From NCBI GenBank assembly GCA_019448385.1, contig JAGTXO010000006.1, positions 806,001 through 870,000 of the forward strand: DNA of 64,000 nt, in the 5' to 3' direction. The first letter of the stretch is position 1, and the number at the start of each line of letters is the position of its first letter. A program made the position numbers and the translations under genes. The notes under the pieces were generated by a model, which was not told the origin of the DNA, searched no databases, and worked only from the letters and a program-made list of their open reading frames with translations. The DNA comes from Diacronema lutheri. Its lineage: Eukaryota > Haptophyta > Pavlovophyceae > Pavlovales > Pavlovaceae. This document shows, one piece after another, positions 10,199-18,903 of this stretch.

Positions 10199-10827
10199 TC
10201 GACAGCATGGCGTCGTCCAGCGTGGCGTCCAGGATGGCGACTGCGCCCGGGCCGTGACGCCGCGACGTCGTTCGGCTGCGTCACGGAGGAGCGCCATCCG
10301 TGCGCCACGGAGAAGCCGCCCTGGCGCTCGGCTGTCGCGGGGATGTCGCACGTGGGAATCAGCCTGGCGCACGCCGACGCAACCGCCTCGTGCGGCGCGG
10401 CGCCGCCGCCGGCGTTCGCCGCCGCAGCGCCAGCGTCGCCAGCGTCGCCAGCGTCGCCAGCGTCGCCAGCGTCGCCAGCGTCGCCAGCGTCGGCAAAGGC
10501 GAGGGCGATGGGCGCATGGACGTCGATCACCATGCCAAATGCCACCTTGCAGTCTAAGCAGTACGCGACTGGCGCGAGCCGGTGCAAGAACCACACCCAC
10601 GCGACGTCGAGGCGCGGCGGGCCGACCGCCGCGTGGCCGCGCTCGGCGACCGCGGGCATGTACTCCTCGCCGTAGCGACGCATCGCGTCGAGCAGCTGCT
10701 GGGTTTTGCTGTAGAGCACGCCGTGCTGGTTGAGCGGCGACGTGTGCACGGCGCGCAAGAAGGCGCGCAGCGCGTGCGCCGTGCCGATGAGGTCGGCGCT
10801 CACGGCCGGTGGGCTGCTGCCCGGCAT
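10141..10827 (-). CDS. GRDP/DUF1399-like protein, 3' end formed by a MITE
   Basis: The N-terminal half matches the glycine-rich domain protein (GRDP, DUF1399) family. DLIGTAHALRAFLRAVH is followed by a helix with RRYGEEYMPAVAE and then the hallmark PPRLDVAWVWFLHRLAP plus VAYCLDC. In the family this D-x-W-x-W-x-H-x-L-x-P-x-Y-x-x-DC block precedes the glycine-rich part; its molecular role is poorly known. I chose the ATG at 10827 (MPGSSPPAVSADLIG) over an upstream in-frame one at 10914 because similarity begins there. After CKVAFGMVIDVHAP the frame enters a Gly-Asp-Ala repeat (10427-10497) and low-complexity sequence. Its last residues and stop lie in the terminal repeat of the adjacent MITE, so the protein seems truncated or re-ended compared with the family. 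Confidence 0.55.
   Translation of the reverse strand: MPGSSPPAVSADLIGTAHALRAFLRAVHTSPLNQHGVLYSKTQQLLDAMRRYGEEYMPAVAERGHAAVGPPRLDVAWVWFLHRLAPVAYCLDCKVAFGMVIDVHAPIALAFADAGDAGDAGDAGDAGDAGDAGAAAANAGGGAAPHEAVASACARLIPTCDIPATAERQGGFSVAHGWRSSVTQPNDVAASRPGRSRHPGRHAGRRHAVEAPCSEPPCSAPPPLFKRV
10427..10497. repeat. 9-bp tandem repeat, GCCAGCGTC unit
   Basis: About eight head-to-tail copies of GCCAGCGTC, encoding Gly-Asp-Ala repeats on the minus strand in the GRDP-like ORF. A length-variable minisatellite in a coding region. Confidence 0.9.
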
Positions 10828-11102
10828 TGCTTGAGACACTCCGTTGAGAATCTCGCAAGACGAAACCGTCACACCGCGCACACCGGCACATGGTTTCACC
10901 CTGATGAGCCGCACAAATGCGCCGCGCGCTGTGTGGCTCGCCCGAAAAGCTCGTCCGGCCCCCCTCTTTGGCCTCCTGCGGTTGTGCGCATGCTGCGTGA
11001 GTCACGCGCGCAGCCGCCTCTCATTCAACTGAGTCAACTCTCAACGTGCCCCGGCCTGGTGGCCCTCGCGAACCGCGCCTTACGCGCGCAGCCGCCTCTC
11101 AT

Positions 11103-13223
11103 TCATGCGCCGCGCTGCACGTTGCGCGCGCGATTGAGCGCCATCGCCGGCTCGTAGATCAGCGGCTGCGCCTTGAGCAATTTGAGGTGCGCGTCCGCCG
11201 CTTCGCGCATCCCGTACGCCTCCGAGAGCTCCTGCAGGCGACGCGAGCGCGCGCGCGCGCGCGCGCACGCGCCGGCGTCAGGCGTTGCGCGCGCGCCGGC
11301 GCGATGGCGTGTGGAGCGCGGAGCGGCGGCGCATTCGCATCCGCTCGCGCCAGCGCAGCTGCGCGCGCGCTGGCCGCCGTGGTGGGCACTGCGCCGTTAC
11401 GCGCCGTTACCTCTTTTGTCCGGAGGAGCTCAATTGCCCGGTCGTAGAGCGCAACGGCCTCGGCGAGCTCGGAGCGGTGCCACTTCATCTGCGCGAGGTG
11501 CACGAGCGCGGCTTCTGAGAGCGGGTCGACAAGCGCCGCTTTTTCAATCAGGCGCAGCACCTGCTCGCCGCGCGCCACCGGCGGCGGGGTCGCTGGCATG
11601 AGCGCGCGTCCTCAGGCGCGCGGCGATTAAAATGGTGGCGCGGCGCACGCGCAACGGGACGGTGGGCGCGCGACGCGCGCGCGCCTCGTCATCCGGCCCG
11701 CCGCGGCTGATCGCGAGCGCATTGGCTTTGTTCACGTACGCCGCCGCGAGCCTGTCGCCGCCCACTCGGATCGCCGTGTCAAACTTGACGAGCGCTTCAG
11801 CCATCTGGCCACACTCGACGAGCAGCTCGCCGTGGAAGTTGTACACGTCGGCGCAGTCCGGGAACAGCCGCTCCGCCTCAACGAAGGCGCGGAGCGCGTC
11901 GTCGCGCCGTTCGAGGCGGTAAAGCGACATGGCGAGCTGGATGTGCGTGAGCATCACCGACGAGTCGATCGCGAGGCCGCGTTCGAGCTCGGCGATGGCC
12001 TCGTGCAGCTGGCCGCGGAGCATGAACACCTGCCCGCGGTGGCAGCACACGTCCGCCTGCTCGCGCCCGCGCGCCGCCTTGTGCGCGGCGTCGAAGTCAG
12101 CGAGGCAGGGCGCCATCGCCTCCCGTTCAAAATGGAGGGACGCGCGCTTGATCAGCGCGTTCGCGTCGGACTCGTCCAGTGCGAGCGCCTGCTCGTACTG
12201 CGCGAGCGCCTCGTCGAGCGAGCCGCGCACGTGGTAAAAGGTGCCGACCATGTTGTGCGCGCGCTGCGCGCCGCGCGCGCCGGGCCTGGCGCCGTGTCTA
12301 CCCGCCGCTGCCGCCTCGGCCCACGCGCCGATCGCAGCCTCCCACGCGGCGAGCGCCTCGTCGAAGCGTTGCTCGCTCATGAGCGCGATCGCCTCCTCCT
12401 CGAGCAGCGCCGCATGCTTCGCCGGCTCCGCCTCGCGCGCGCATGCGGCGCGGCGCGCGCCGGCCTGCGCGGCCGTCTGCGCCTGGCCGCCCACCGGCGT
12501 CAACAGCCGCCGGTGCGAGACGAACGAGTCCATGAAGGTGCGGATGAAGTTGGGCGAGGGCAGGCGCTTGGTGGCCGTACGCGAACGCTCCTCCGCCTTG
12601 CGCTGACCGATCACCTTGAGCACGCGGTCGGCCGCCTGGATCGTCGCTTGCTGCTCAAAGCAAGAGAGGAGACAGCTCGCCGTGTAGTCGAGCAGCGCGC
12701 CGTCGAGGTTGTCGAGCTTCTCGAGCGCGGAGCCGCGCCGGTTGAGGGCCTTGACGTACTTGGGGTTGATCGCGAGCGCCGCGTCGCAGTCGCGCACGCA
12801 CCCCGCGAAGTCGTCGAGCATGCTGAGGCAGGCCGCGCGGTTACAATAGAACACGGACACGCGCTCGTCCGCGCTGTCGGGCGCGGTGCTGATCGCGCGC
12901 GAGTAGTCTCGCAACGCCTGCTCGTACTGACGGCCGGTGAAGCGCTTGTTCCCACGCTCCTTCGCGCGCATCGCCTCCTCCCACGCCTCGGCCGGCGTGA
13001 GCGGCGCGCGCGCGCCATCGCCCTCCTCCTCCTCCTCGGCGATCGGCGCGATCGAAGACGGCGGCTCGGGCAGCCCGCCGCGCGGCCGACCGGCGTGCGC
13101 GGGCGGCGCGTCCACGCCCTCCTTGCCCGCAGCCGCGGCCGCCGCCGCCCGCCGCCATCTGAGCAGCACGTAGAGCCCGACGCCGCCGGCGACGAGCCCG
13201 GCCGCGACGAGGGGCGCCCTCAT
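11103..13223 (-). CDS. TOM70: Mitochondrial import receptor subunit TOM70
   Basis: Predicted exons 11675-13223, 11411-11592 and 11103-11231 join in phase to a 619-residue protein, close to the usual TOM70 length of about 610. The N-terminus is a signal anchor (LVAAGLVAGGVGLYVLLRW) for the outer mitochondrial membrane, followed by an acidic linker. The first TPR clamp starts at AKERGNKRFTGRQYEQAL and continues with SVFYCNRAACLSMLDDF, and more TPRs follow to the C-terminus (MKWHRSELAEAVALYDRAI). TOM70 binds Hsp70/Hsp90-delivered preproteins. The last intron is well supported (GTAACG...CAG, KE/ELSEAYGM). The first (11593-11674) has a weak GTCGCG donor and was placed by phase. It lies 193 bp downstream of the kinase gene on the same strand. 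Confidence 0.88.
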
Positions 13224-13415
13224 CGCTGTGCACGTGAGGGACTCGCCGTACAGTCTGACTGCATGACACTCGGTTCACACGAGCTTCTCAGATCAGGATG
13301 TGCACAGAAACAGAATCCCACATGGCAAAACGAGCTCCAAGAACGAGGCGCGCGGCGCCGGCGCGCCGCGCGCGCGCAGCGCGGCCCTCGCGTCGGGCCG
13401 GCCGTCGGCCGCCGC

Positions 13416-14993
13416 TCAGCTGATCAAGCACATCGACGACGACTTGTGCCCCGTTTTCTTCTTGCCCGACTCGAGCTCCGCGCCTCTTCGCTGCGCGGCG
13501 GCGTGCTCGCCGTTGGGCCTGCTTTGCCTGCCGGTGGGGCTCTGCTTGCCGGGGGGGCTGCGCTTGTCGACGCCTTGCTTTCCGGCGGCGTTGTGCTTGG
13601 CGGCGGGGCCGTGCTTGTCGGCGCCGGGCGTGGTGGGGTGTCTCCGGTTCATCGAGGGCGTGCCGTTGCCGCCGATCAGCGGCGCGAGCAGCGTCGGGTC
13701 AAGCTTTGCGTTCTCCTCGAAGACGCGCAGCTTGACGACGATCGCCGGAAAGTCCGGCCTCGCCTCCGCCTCCTGCGCCCAGCACAGCGAGAGGAGGTCG
13801 CGCAGCGGCTGGGGCCAGGCGGGCGGCAGGCTCGGCCGCAGCCCCGACTCGGCCACCGCGTCTGCGAGCGCCTGCCCATTCATCATCAGCTCGCCGTACG
13901 CGCGCTGGCCCGAGAGCACCTCGAACGCTAGGATGGAGAAGGAGAACACGTCGACCTTGTACGTGTAGCTCGAGCCCGCCCAGTTCTCCGGTGCCATGTA
14001 GCGCGGCGTGCCCGTGCGGCACGTGACCGAGAAGGACGGCTTGCGCGCCAACGCCGGCGACGTCGGCGCTGCCGCGCTCGAGTAGTTTTGGTCGAGGTCG
14101 ACGTGGTTGATCTCGCCCGACGTCGCGCGCATCGCGATGCGCGCCATCCCCATGTCGGCGATCTTCGCCACGCCGAACTCGTCAAGCAGGATGTTGTCGG
14201 GCTTAAGGTCGCGATGCGCCACGCCAATTTTCGCTACCGAGTGCAGGTACGACATGCCTTCGGCGATCTCGCGCAGCCAGCGGATCGCCTGCTCGCCCGT
14301 GTAGTCGCGCTTGGCGATGCGCGCGCGGAGCGAGCCGCCCTGTAGGTACTCGAGGAGGATCATGACACAGTGCATGCCGTCGCGCTTGTCACGGTACTCG
14401 ATACAGCCATAGCACTCGATCACGTTCTTGTGCACGAGCATCTTGACGAGCGCCGCCTCGGTCATAAAATTGTCAAACTCGAGCGGCTCTTCGGCGATGC
14501 ACTCGGGCTTGAGGCGCTTGCACGCGACGAGGCCGGTCCTCGCAGCATAGCTGCCCTTGGGAAAAACGTGATGCTTGGTCGTCTTGCACAGCTCGACGAC
14601 CGCGAATGCGCCCTCGCCGAGCGACGCGAGGTTGACGAGGTCGGTCGACGGGTCGAGGTGCTGCTCGGTGTGCGCGAGCGCCGCGACCTTGTCGACGCCC
14701 GAATTGATGCGCGTCTCGTCGGTCTCGATGTCGTGTGCCGCGTCAGGGACGACGCCGTGCGGCAGGCTCACTGAGAGATTGCGCGACGGCCCGCGCGCGC
14801 GGTACGCTTTCGAGTTGACGATGAGCGCGAGCTCATTGAGCACGCGCTCCTCGTCGCTCATGCGGAGCGAGCGATCGTCGGGCGCGTCGAAGCTATCGGC
14901 GGCGGCGTTTGTGGTGAGTAGCTTGTCGAGATTGTACGCAAGCTTCTCGGCGTCCTCCTGCGCCACCAGCTCCGTCGACACGCTCGCCGTCAT
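13416..14993 (-). CDS. TKL-like Ser/Thr protein kinase with C-terminal CaaX box
   Basis: Single-exon protein of 525 residues. The catalytic domain spans roughly residues 120-425: glycine loop GEGAFAVV (126), ATP lysine in VACKRLK (159), catalytic loop HRDLKPDN (260), magnesium motif DMG in place of DFG (280), GTPRYMAPE (328-336) and a conserved RPDF C-lobe arginine. The first 115 residues look regulatory and lack a known domain. The tail is Lys/Pro/Gly-rich and ends GKKKTGHKSSSMCLIS. CLIS fits a CaaX farnesylation box with an upstream basic patch, predicting membrane anchoring after lipidation. The activation loop carries an insert between DMG and APE (SAAAPTSPALARKPSF). Substrates are unknown. 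A plasma-membrane signalling kinase is an inference from the tail. Confidence 0.85.
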   Translation of the reverse strand: MTASVSTELVAQEDAEKLAYNLDKLLTTNAAADSFDAPDDRSLRMSDEERVLNELALIVNSKAYRARGPSRNLSVSLPHGVVPDAAHDIETDETRINSGVDKVAALAHTEQHLDPSTDLVNLASLGEGAFAVVELCKTTKHHVFPKGSYAARTGLVACKRLKPECIAEEPLEFDNFMTEAALVKMLVHKNVIECYGCIEYRDKRDGMHCVMILLEYLQGGSLRARIAKRDYTGEQAIRWLREIAEGMSYLHSVAKIGVAHRDLKPDNILLDEFGVAKIADMGMARIAMRATSGEINHVDLDQNYSSAAAPTSPALARKPSFSVTCRTGTPRYMAPENWAGSSYTYKVDVFSFSILAFEVLSGQRAYGELMMNGQALADAVAESGLRPSLPPAWPQPLRDLLSLCWAQEAEARPDFPAIVVKLRVFEENAKLDPTLLAPLIGGNGTPSMNRRHPTTPGADKHGPAAKHNAAGKQGVDKRSPPGKQSPTGRQSRPNGEHAAAQRRGAELESGKKKTGHKSSSMCLIS

Positions 14994-15959
14994 CGATGCG
15001 GACGCGCGCCTCGGCTCCTCGCGAGGTGGGCCGCCCTGGAGGGATCCAGCCCTTGTGCCCCGAGGCCGGTTATAGATGCGACCCTCATTAACAGAACTGA
15101 ACCGGCCAGTTCTCCAGCCTCAGTAATGAACAGAGTATTGAAGGAATCTCTGTTGACGATCGCGCATCAGGCTGGACGAAATTGGCCGGGGCGGCGCGAC
15201 GCGCACTCGAGCGGCGCTCGAGCGGCGCGCGGCTCGATCCGACGCATGGCGATCGTGCGTAGTTGGCGTATTGGGCCTCCAAAGTCCGGCACGCCCCGCC
15301 CCGCGCGCACCCCGCACGGGCGCGCACGCACCCCCGCCAGTCGACGCACCTCCACGCCAGCCAATGAATAACAACAAGCTGCCCGCTCGCTGGTGACCGG
15401 GATGCGCGGGAATCGACGACATTGGTGGCTACTCGATTCCCCCGCAGCTGGTGCTGACCCCGCTGTCCTGACGTAAGCGCCGTTAGTATAACTTTTCGCC
15501 CCGGTCGGTGGGTTTGGGGGTGGCGGGGCGCGCGTGCGCGGCCACGCGGCCAGCATCGCGGCGCTTGCCACGCTGGCGGCGGGTGGCGGTGCGCTTCGCG
15601 GCGACGGCAGGGGGCTGCGACGCGGCGGGGAGGGCGGCGGCTCGCTGGCGGCGGGCGTCGCGCTCTGCAGCGGCGGCGGGCGGCTTGGCGACGTGGCAGG
15701 CGGCGGCTCGGGGGTGGCGGTCGTCGCCGACGATCTTCGGGCCTCGGCGTGCGCGTGCGCGTCGGCCGGTGGTGTGATTGACGGCGGCCACCGGTGCGGC
15801 GGCGCGCGGGCGGCGGCGCGCGGTGGCTAGGCGCGTGTGGGCCTTTGGGCCTGCTCCGCCTGGCGCCTCGCTGCGCACTTCCTGACCCCATCTGTTGACC
15901 CGTCGGAAAGCGTCGTTAGTATAACAACAAGCTGCGCATCGGAGGCGTAACGGCGAGCC
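14994..15959. other. Intergenic region with repeated short motifs
   Basis: No convincing gene. The 11-mer GTTAGTATAAC occurs at 15482-15492 and again at 15915-15925, bracketing 422 bp, and AACAACAAGCTGC occurs near 15368 and 15923. The bracketed stretch is GC-rich and low in complexity. This may be an old insertion with a flanking duplication, or chance repetition. Confidence 0.4.
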
Positions 15960-16821
15960 ATGGGTGCCGGTAGCGAGCGATGGGTGCCGGAGGGCTGGCG
16001 GCCGAGCTCGGCGCTGCCGAGCGCGCGACTCGCCTTCGGACCGCCCTCGCGAGACGACGCGCACGCGCACCCCGCGAGCTCGGGAGACTTCGCACGTGCG
16101 CACGCGCGCCGGCCGCGCGGCGCGGCACCAGCGCCGCACCAGCAGCTCTCGCGGCTCTCGGCGGAGGCGGCGGCGCAACTTGCAGCGGAGCTGGCGCGGC
16201 TGAGCTCGGCGCACGGCACGCGCATCCGCCCGCCCGGCGAGGCCTTCCTCACCACACAGCCGCGCACCATGCGGCGGGAGCGCGCCGTCGCGCGCTCCGT
16301 GCCTGGCGAGGGCGCGCGCGCCGCGGCCGCGCCGTGGGACGCGCCGACGGGTGCGCGGGCGGGTGGCGCGCGCGCGCGGCCGTCGGCGGCGTTTCGCTCG
16401 TCCGCGCCCCCGCGCGTGCCGCGCACACTCGGCGAGCGTGCGGGTCGCAGAGCCAAGCCGACCGTCGAGCGCGTTCGTCTCGATAAGCCGCAGCGACCGG
16501 CTGCTCGCGCTCGGCCGCGGCGGCGTGTTCGCGGGCATGCCTCCTCGGCTAACGAGCCACGCCGCGCGCCTGCGCTGCGACGACGACGGGTACGTTGGCT
16601 TTTCGCGCGCGGCTCGCGCACCCGACGGCGTGCGCGGCCGCGCGCCGCTCGGCCGCGCGCCCTTCGTGGCGGCCGCGCTCGGAGACCGCGGCGGCGCGAC
16701 ACGCCTGCAATCGACTCGACGCGTGCTGCACATGCTGCTCGGTGCACCCGCCGGCGAGCGTGAGTTCCTCCGCGCCGCCGAGCTTGGCTTGCTCGAGTCG
16801 CGCGTCGGCACGTGGCGCTGA
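15960..16821 (+). CDS. Hypothetical protein, model uncertain
   Basis: Two plus-strand open frames abut here. The first begins MGAGSERWVPEGW and contains an Ala/Leu-rich helix (LSRLSAEAAAQLAAELARL). The second, one frame over, contains FVSISRSDRLLALGRGG and ends RRVLHMLLGAPAGEREFLRA...VGTWR before a stop at 16821. Their composition is less arginine-rich than that of shadow frames, and GC at third positions fits a coding strand. I could not find an intron with matching phase joining them, so this is either one spliced gene or two unrelated frames. No family recognised. It is separated from the TPI fusion by 147 bp in a tail-to-tail arrangement. Confidence 0.3.
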
Positions 16822-16968
16822 CGCATTCGCGAAGGACATTTGCCCCGGATCGGCTGACTGCGAGCACGACGGGTTGAGCAGACGCGAGCCTGCCCCCTCC
16901 CAGAGGGCGAGAAAGGCAACTTTTCCAGAAATTTCGTTTTTGGCACCCGACTGGCCCCGCGTCGGCCG

Positions 16969-18837
16969 TCAGGCGGCGACGGCCGCGGCCGCGCAGCTCT
17001 CGAGCAGTCGCTCGACGAGCGCGGCGGGCACCGTCGGCTCAGCGAGGCCGCGGAGACCAAACGGCACCTGCACCGAGAAGAGGCCACCGCCGTCCGGCCC
17101 GCGCGTCGTGACGAAGAGCGTGTCGAGCTCGGCGCCGCCAAACGTGACGGACGTGGGCGAGGCGACGGGCAGGTGCACCACGATCCGCGTCTCACCGGTT
17201 GCCGGGTCGATGCGCACGACCTGGCCCGCACCGGACAGGGCGAGCCACAGGCCGCCGCTCGCATCGACCTGCGCGCCGTCGGGCGAGCCTGCGAGCGCAC
17301 TCGGCATCGTGTACACGAGCCTCCGGCCGGTGAGCGACGCGGCGCCGCGCGCGTACGGGTCGTAGGCGAACGAAAAGACCTTACGCGTCGGCGAATCGCA
17401 GAAGTACATCGTGCGGCCGTCGGGCGAGAAGGCGATGGCGTTGGAGACGCGAAACCTGTAGTCGAGGATCTCCTCAAGGCCCGACGCGCCCAGCCGGTAC
17501 AAGCCGGCGTTGTCGTCGCCTGCCGTGACGCCGGCGCGGTGGAAGTTGTTGTAAGCTCCGACCACGAGCTGGCCGGCGCGGTCGACGCGCGCGTCGTTGA
17601 GGCGCGTGAGGCCGTGCGGCTCGGGCGCGCGCTCGAGCTCGGCGGCGACGCCGCTCTCCATCGAGTAGGCGAGCGTGCGGTCTTCCAGGTTGACGAGGAG
17701 TCGGCCGTCATCGACGAGCGCGACGGAGCCGACGATCTGGTCGAACTTGCGCACGAGCGGCGCGTCGCGCAAATTCCAGCTCCACACCTCGCGGTCGGCG
17801 GCGGAGGCCCAGAAGAGGCGGTGCTGCGCGGCGCTCCACACGGGCGACTCGCCCAGCGCATTCTTGCACGCCACCACCTCGCGCGCGCTCAGCTGCCGCG
17901 GCGCACTGCGCGGCCGGTCCGGCGGCGCAAACTCGACGATCCGGGAGAATTTGTCCGCGATGAGCGACGCGCCGCCGACGAGCGCGCCGTCAACGTCGGG
18001 CATGCGCATGAGGTCGTCGATCGACTCGGGCGTGACCGAGCCGCCGTACGCGATGCGCACCGCGCGCGCCGGCTCGTGCTCGAAGAGCTCGGCGATCACG
18101 GACCGGATGATCGCGTGCGCGTCCTGCGCCTGCGCGGGCGTCGCGGTCCGGCCGGTGCCGATCGCCCAGACGGGCTCGTAGGCGATGCTGATGCGCTCGA
18201 GATCGGCGGGCTGGAGGCCGTGCAGCGCCTTCTTCAGCTGCAGCGCGCACACTGCCGGGAGCAGCCCCATCTCGTACTCGGCCTCCGTCTCGCCGACGCA
18301 CAGCACAACGTCGAGCCCGCCGTCGAGCGCGAGCCGCACCTTCCGCCGGATCATCTCGTCGTCCTCGCCGTAGAGCAGCCGGCGCTCCGAGTGGCCAAGT
18401 AGGACGAGTTGACACCCGAGCGAACGCACCATTGACGCCGACACCTCGCCCGTGAACGCGCCCTTGCCCTCGAGCCCGACATTCTGCGCGCCCACCTTGA
18501 TGCCCGTGCCCGCGACCGCGTCGACCGCGAGCTGCAAGAAGGGGAAGGGCGGGAAGATGGCGACGTCGGGCAGCTCGGCGGTGCGCCCGCTGGACTCTAG
18601 CGCGCGCTGATTTGCCACGACCAGCTTGAGCAGCGCAAGCGCCTCGGGCGCGGTCGCCGGGTTCAGCTTCCAGTTGCCCGCAATCAGCGGCCGCCGCGCG
18701 CTCGCGCCGGCGTACCAGACGGCAGACACCTTGGCGCCACGACCACTACCCGCGTTGCGCGTCCAAATTGCCGAGGCTGACGCGCACGCCGCAATCACGC
18801 CCACCGTGAGAGCGAATAACGCGCCAGCCCTCGGCAT
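16969..18837 (-). CDS. Triosephosphate isomerase-SMP30/gluconolactonase fusion
   Basis: One uninterrupted 622-residue frame. A hydrophobic leader (ALFALTVGVIAACASASA, then IWTRN) is followed by a full TPI: GNWKLN with the active lysine, LLGHSERR with the catalytic histidine, AYEPVWAIGTGRT with the catalytic glutamate, AYGGSVT and GALVGGASL. About 25 residues on, a complete six-bladed SMP30/gluconolactonase-like domain begins: GESPVW (metal Glu), NDARVDRAG, SNAIAFSPDGRTMYFCDS (metal Asn and Asp) and ASGGLWLALSGAGQVVRIDP. TPI interconverts dihydroxyacetone phosphate and glyceraldehyde 3-phosphate; SMP30 enzymes hydrolyse sugar lactones. The leader with an Ala-Ser-Ala cleavage-like site resembles the signal part of a secondary-plastid presequence, so a plastid or secretory location is likely. 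It is divergently transcribed from the acyl-CoA dehydrogenase gene 66 bp away. Confidence 0.9.
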   Translation of the reverse strand: MPRAGALFALTVGVIAACASASAIWTRNAGSGRGAKVSAVWYAGASARRPLIAGNWKLNPATAPEALALLKLVVANQRALESSGRTAELPDVAIFPPFPFLQLAVDAVAGTGIKVGAQNVGLEGKGAFTGEVSASMVRSLGCQLVLLGHSERRLLYGEDDEMIRRKVRLALDGGLDVVLCVGETEAEYEMGLLPAVCALQLKKALHGLQPADLERISIAYEPVWAIGTGRTATPAQAQDAHAIIRSVIAELFEHEPARAVRIAYGGSVTPESIDDLMRMPDVDGALVGGASLIADKFSRIVEFAPPDRPRSAPRQLSAREVVACKNALGESPVWSAAQHRLFWASAADREVWSWNLRDAPLVRKFDQIVGSVALVDDGRLLVNLEDRTLAYSMESGVAAELERAPEPHGLTRLNDARVDRAGQLVVGAYNNFHRAGVTAGDDNAGLYRLGASGLEEILDYRFRVSNAIAFSPDGRTMYFCDSPTRKVFSFAYDPYARGAASLTGRRLVYTMPSALAGSPDGAQVDASGGLWLALSGAGQVVRIDPATGETRIVVHLPVASPTSVTFGGAELDTLFVTTRGPDGGGLFSVQVPFGLRGLAEPTVPAALVERLLESCAAAAVAA

Positions 18838-18903
18838 GGGCGTGCGCGCGTCGGCGTCCGTCGTCGTCCCGTCGGACGACGTGAGAAGGAGCGATGGAAA
18901 ATA
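18838..18903. promoter_or_regulatory. 66-bp divergent intergenic region
   Basis: Only 66 bp separate the TPI-SMP30 ATG from the first ATG of the cytochrome b5-acyl-CoA dehydrogenase (87 bp if the second ATG at 18925 is used). Both promoters, or one bidirectional promoter, must lie here or inside the 5' ends. It contains the locally AT-rich stretch AAAATATTGGAAATCCG at its edge. No TATA-type element can be assigned with confidence. Confidence 0.45.

Noticed and set aside
10427-10497. CRISPR-like or spacer array
   Set aside because: Simple 9-bp tandem repeat without spacers, within a eukaryotic coding frame.
16969-18837. TPI and SMP30 as two adjacent genes
   Set aside because: No stop between them, only about 25 residues of linker, no start needed for the second part.
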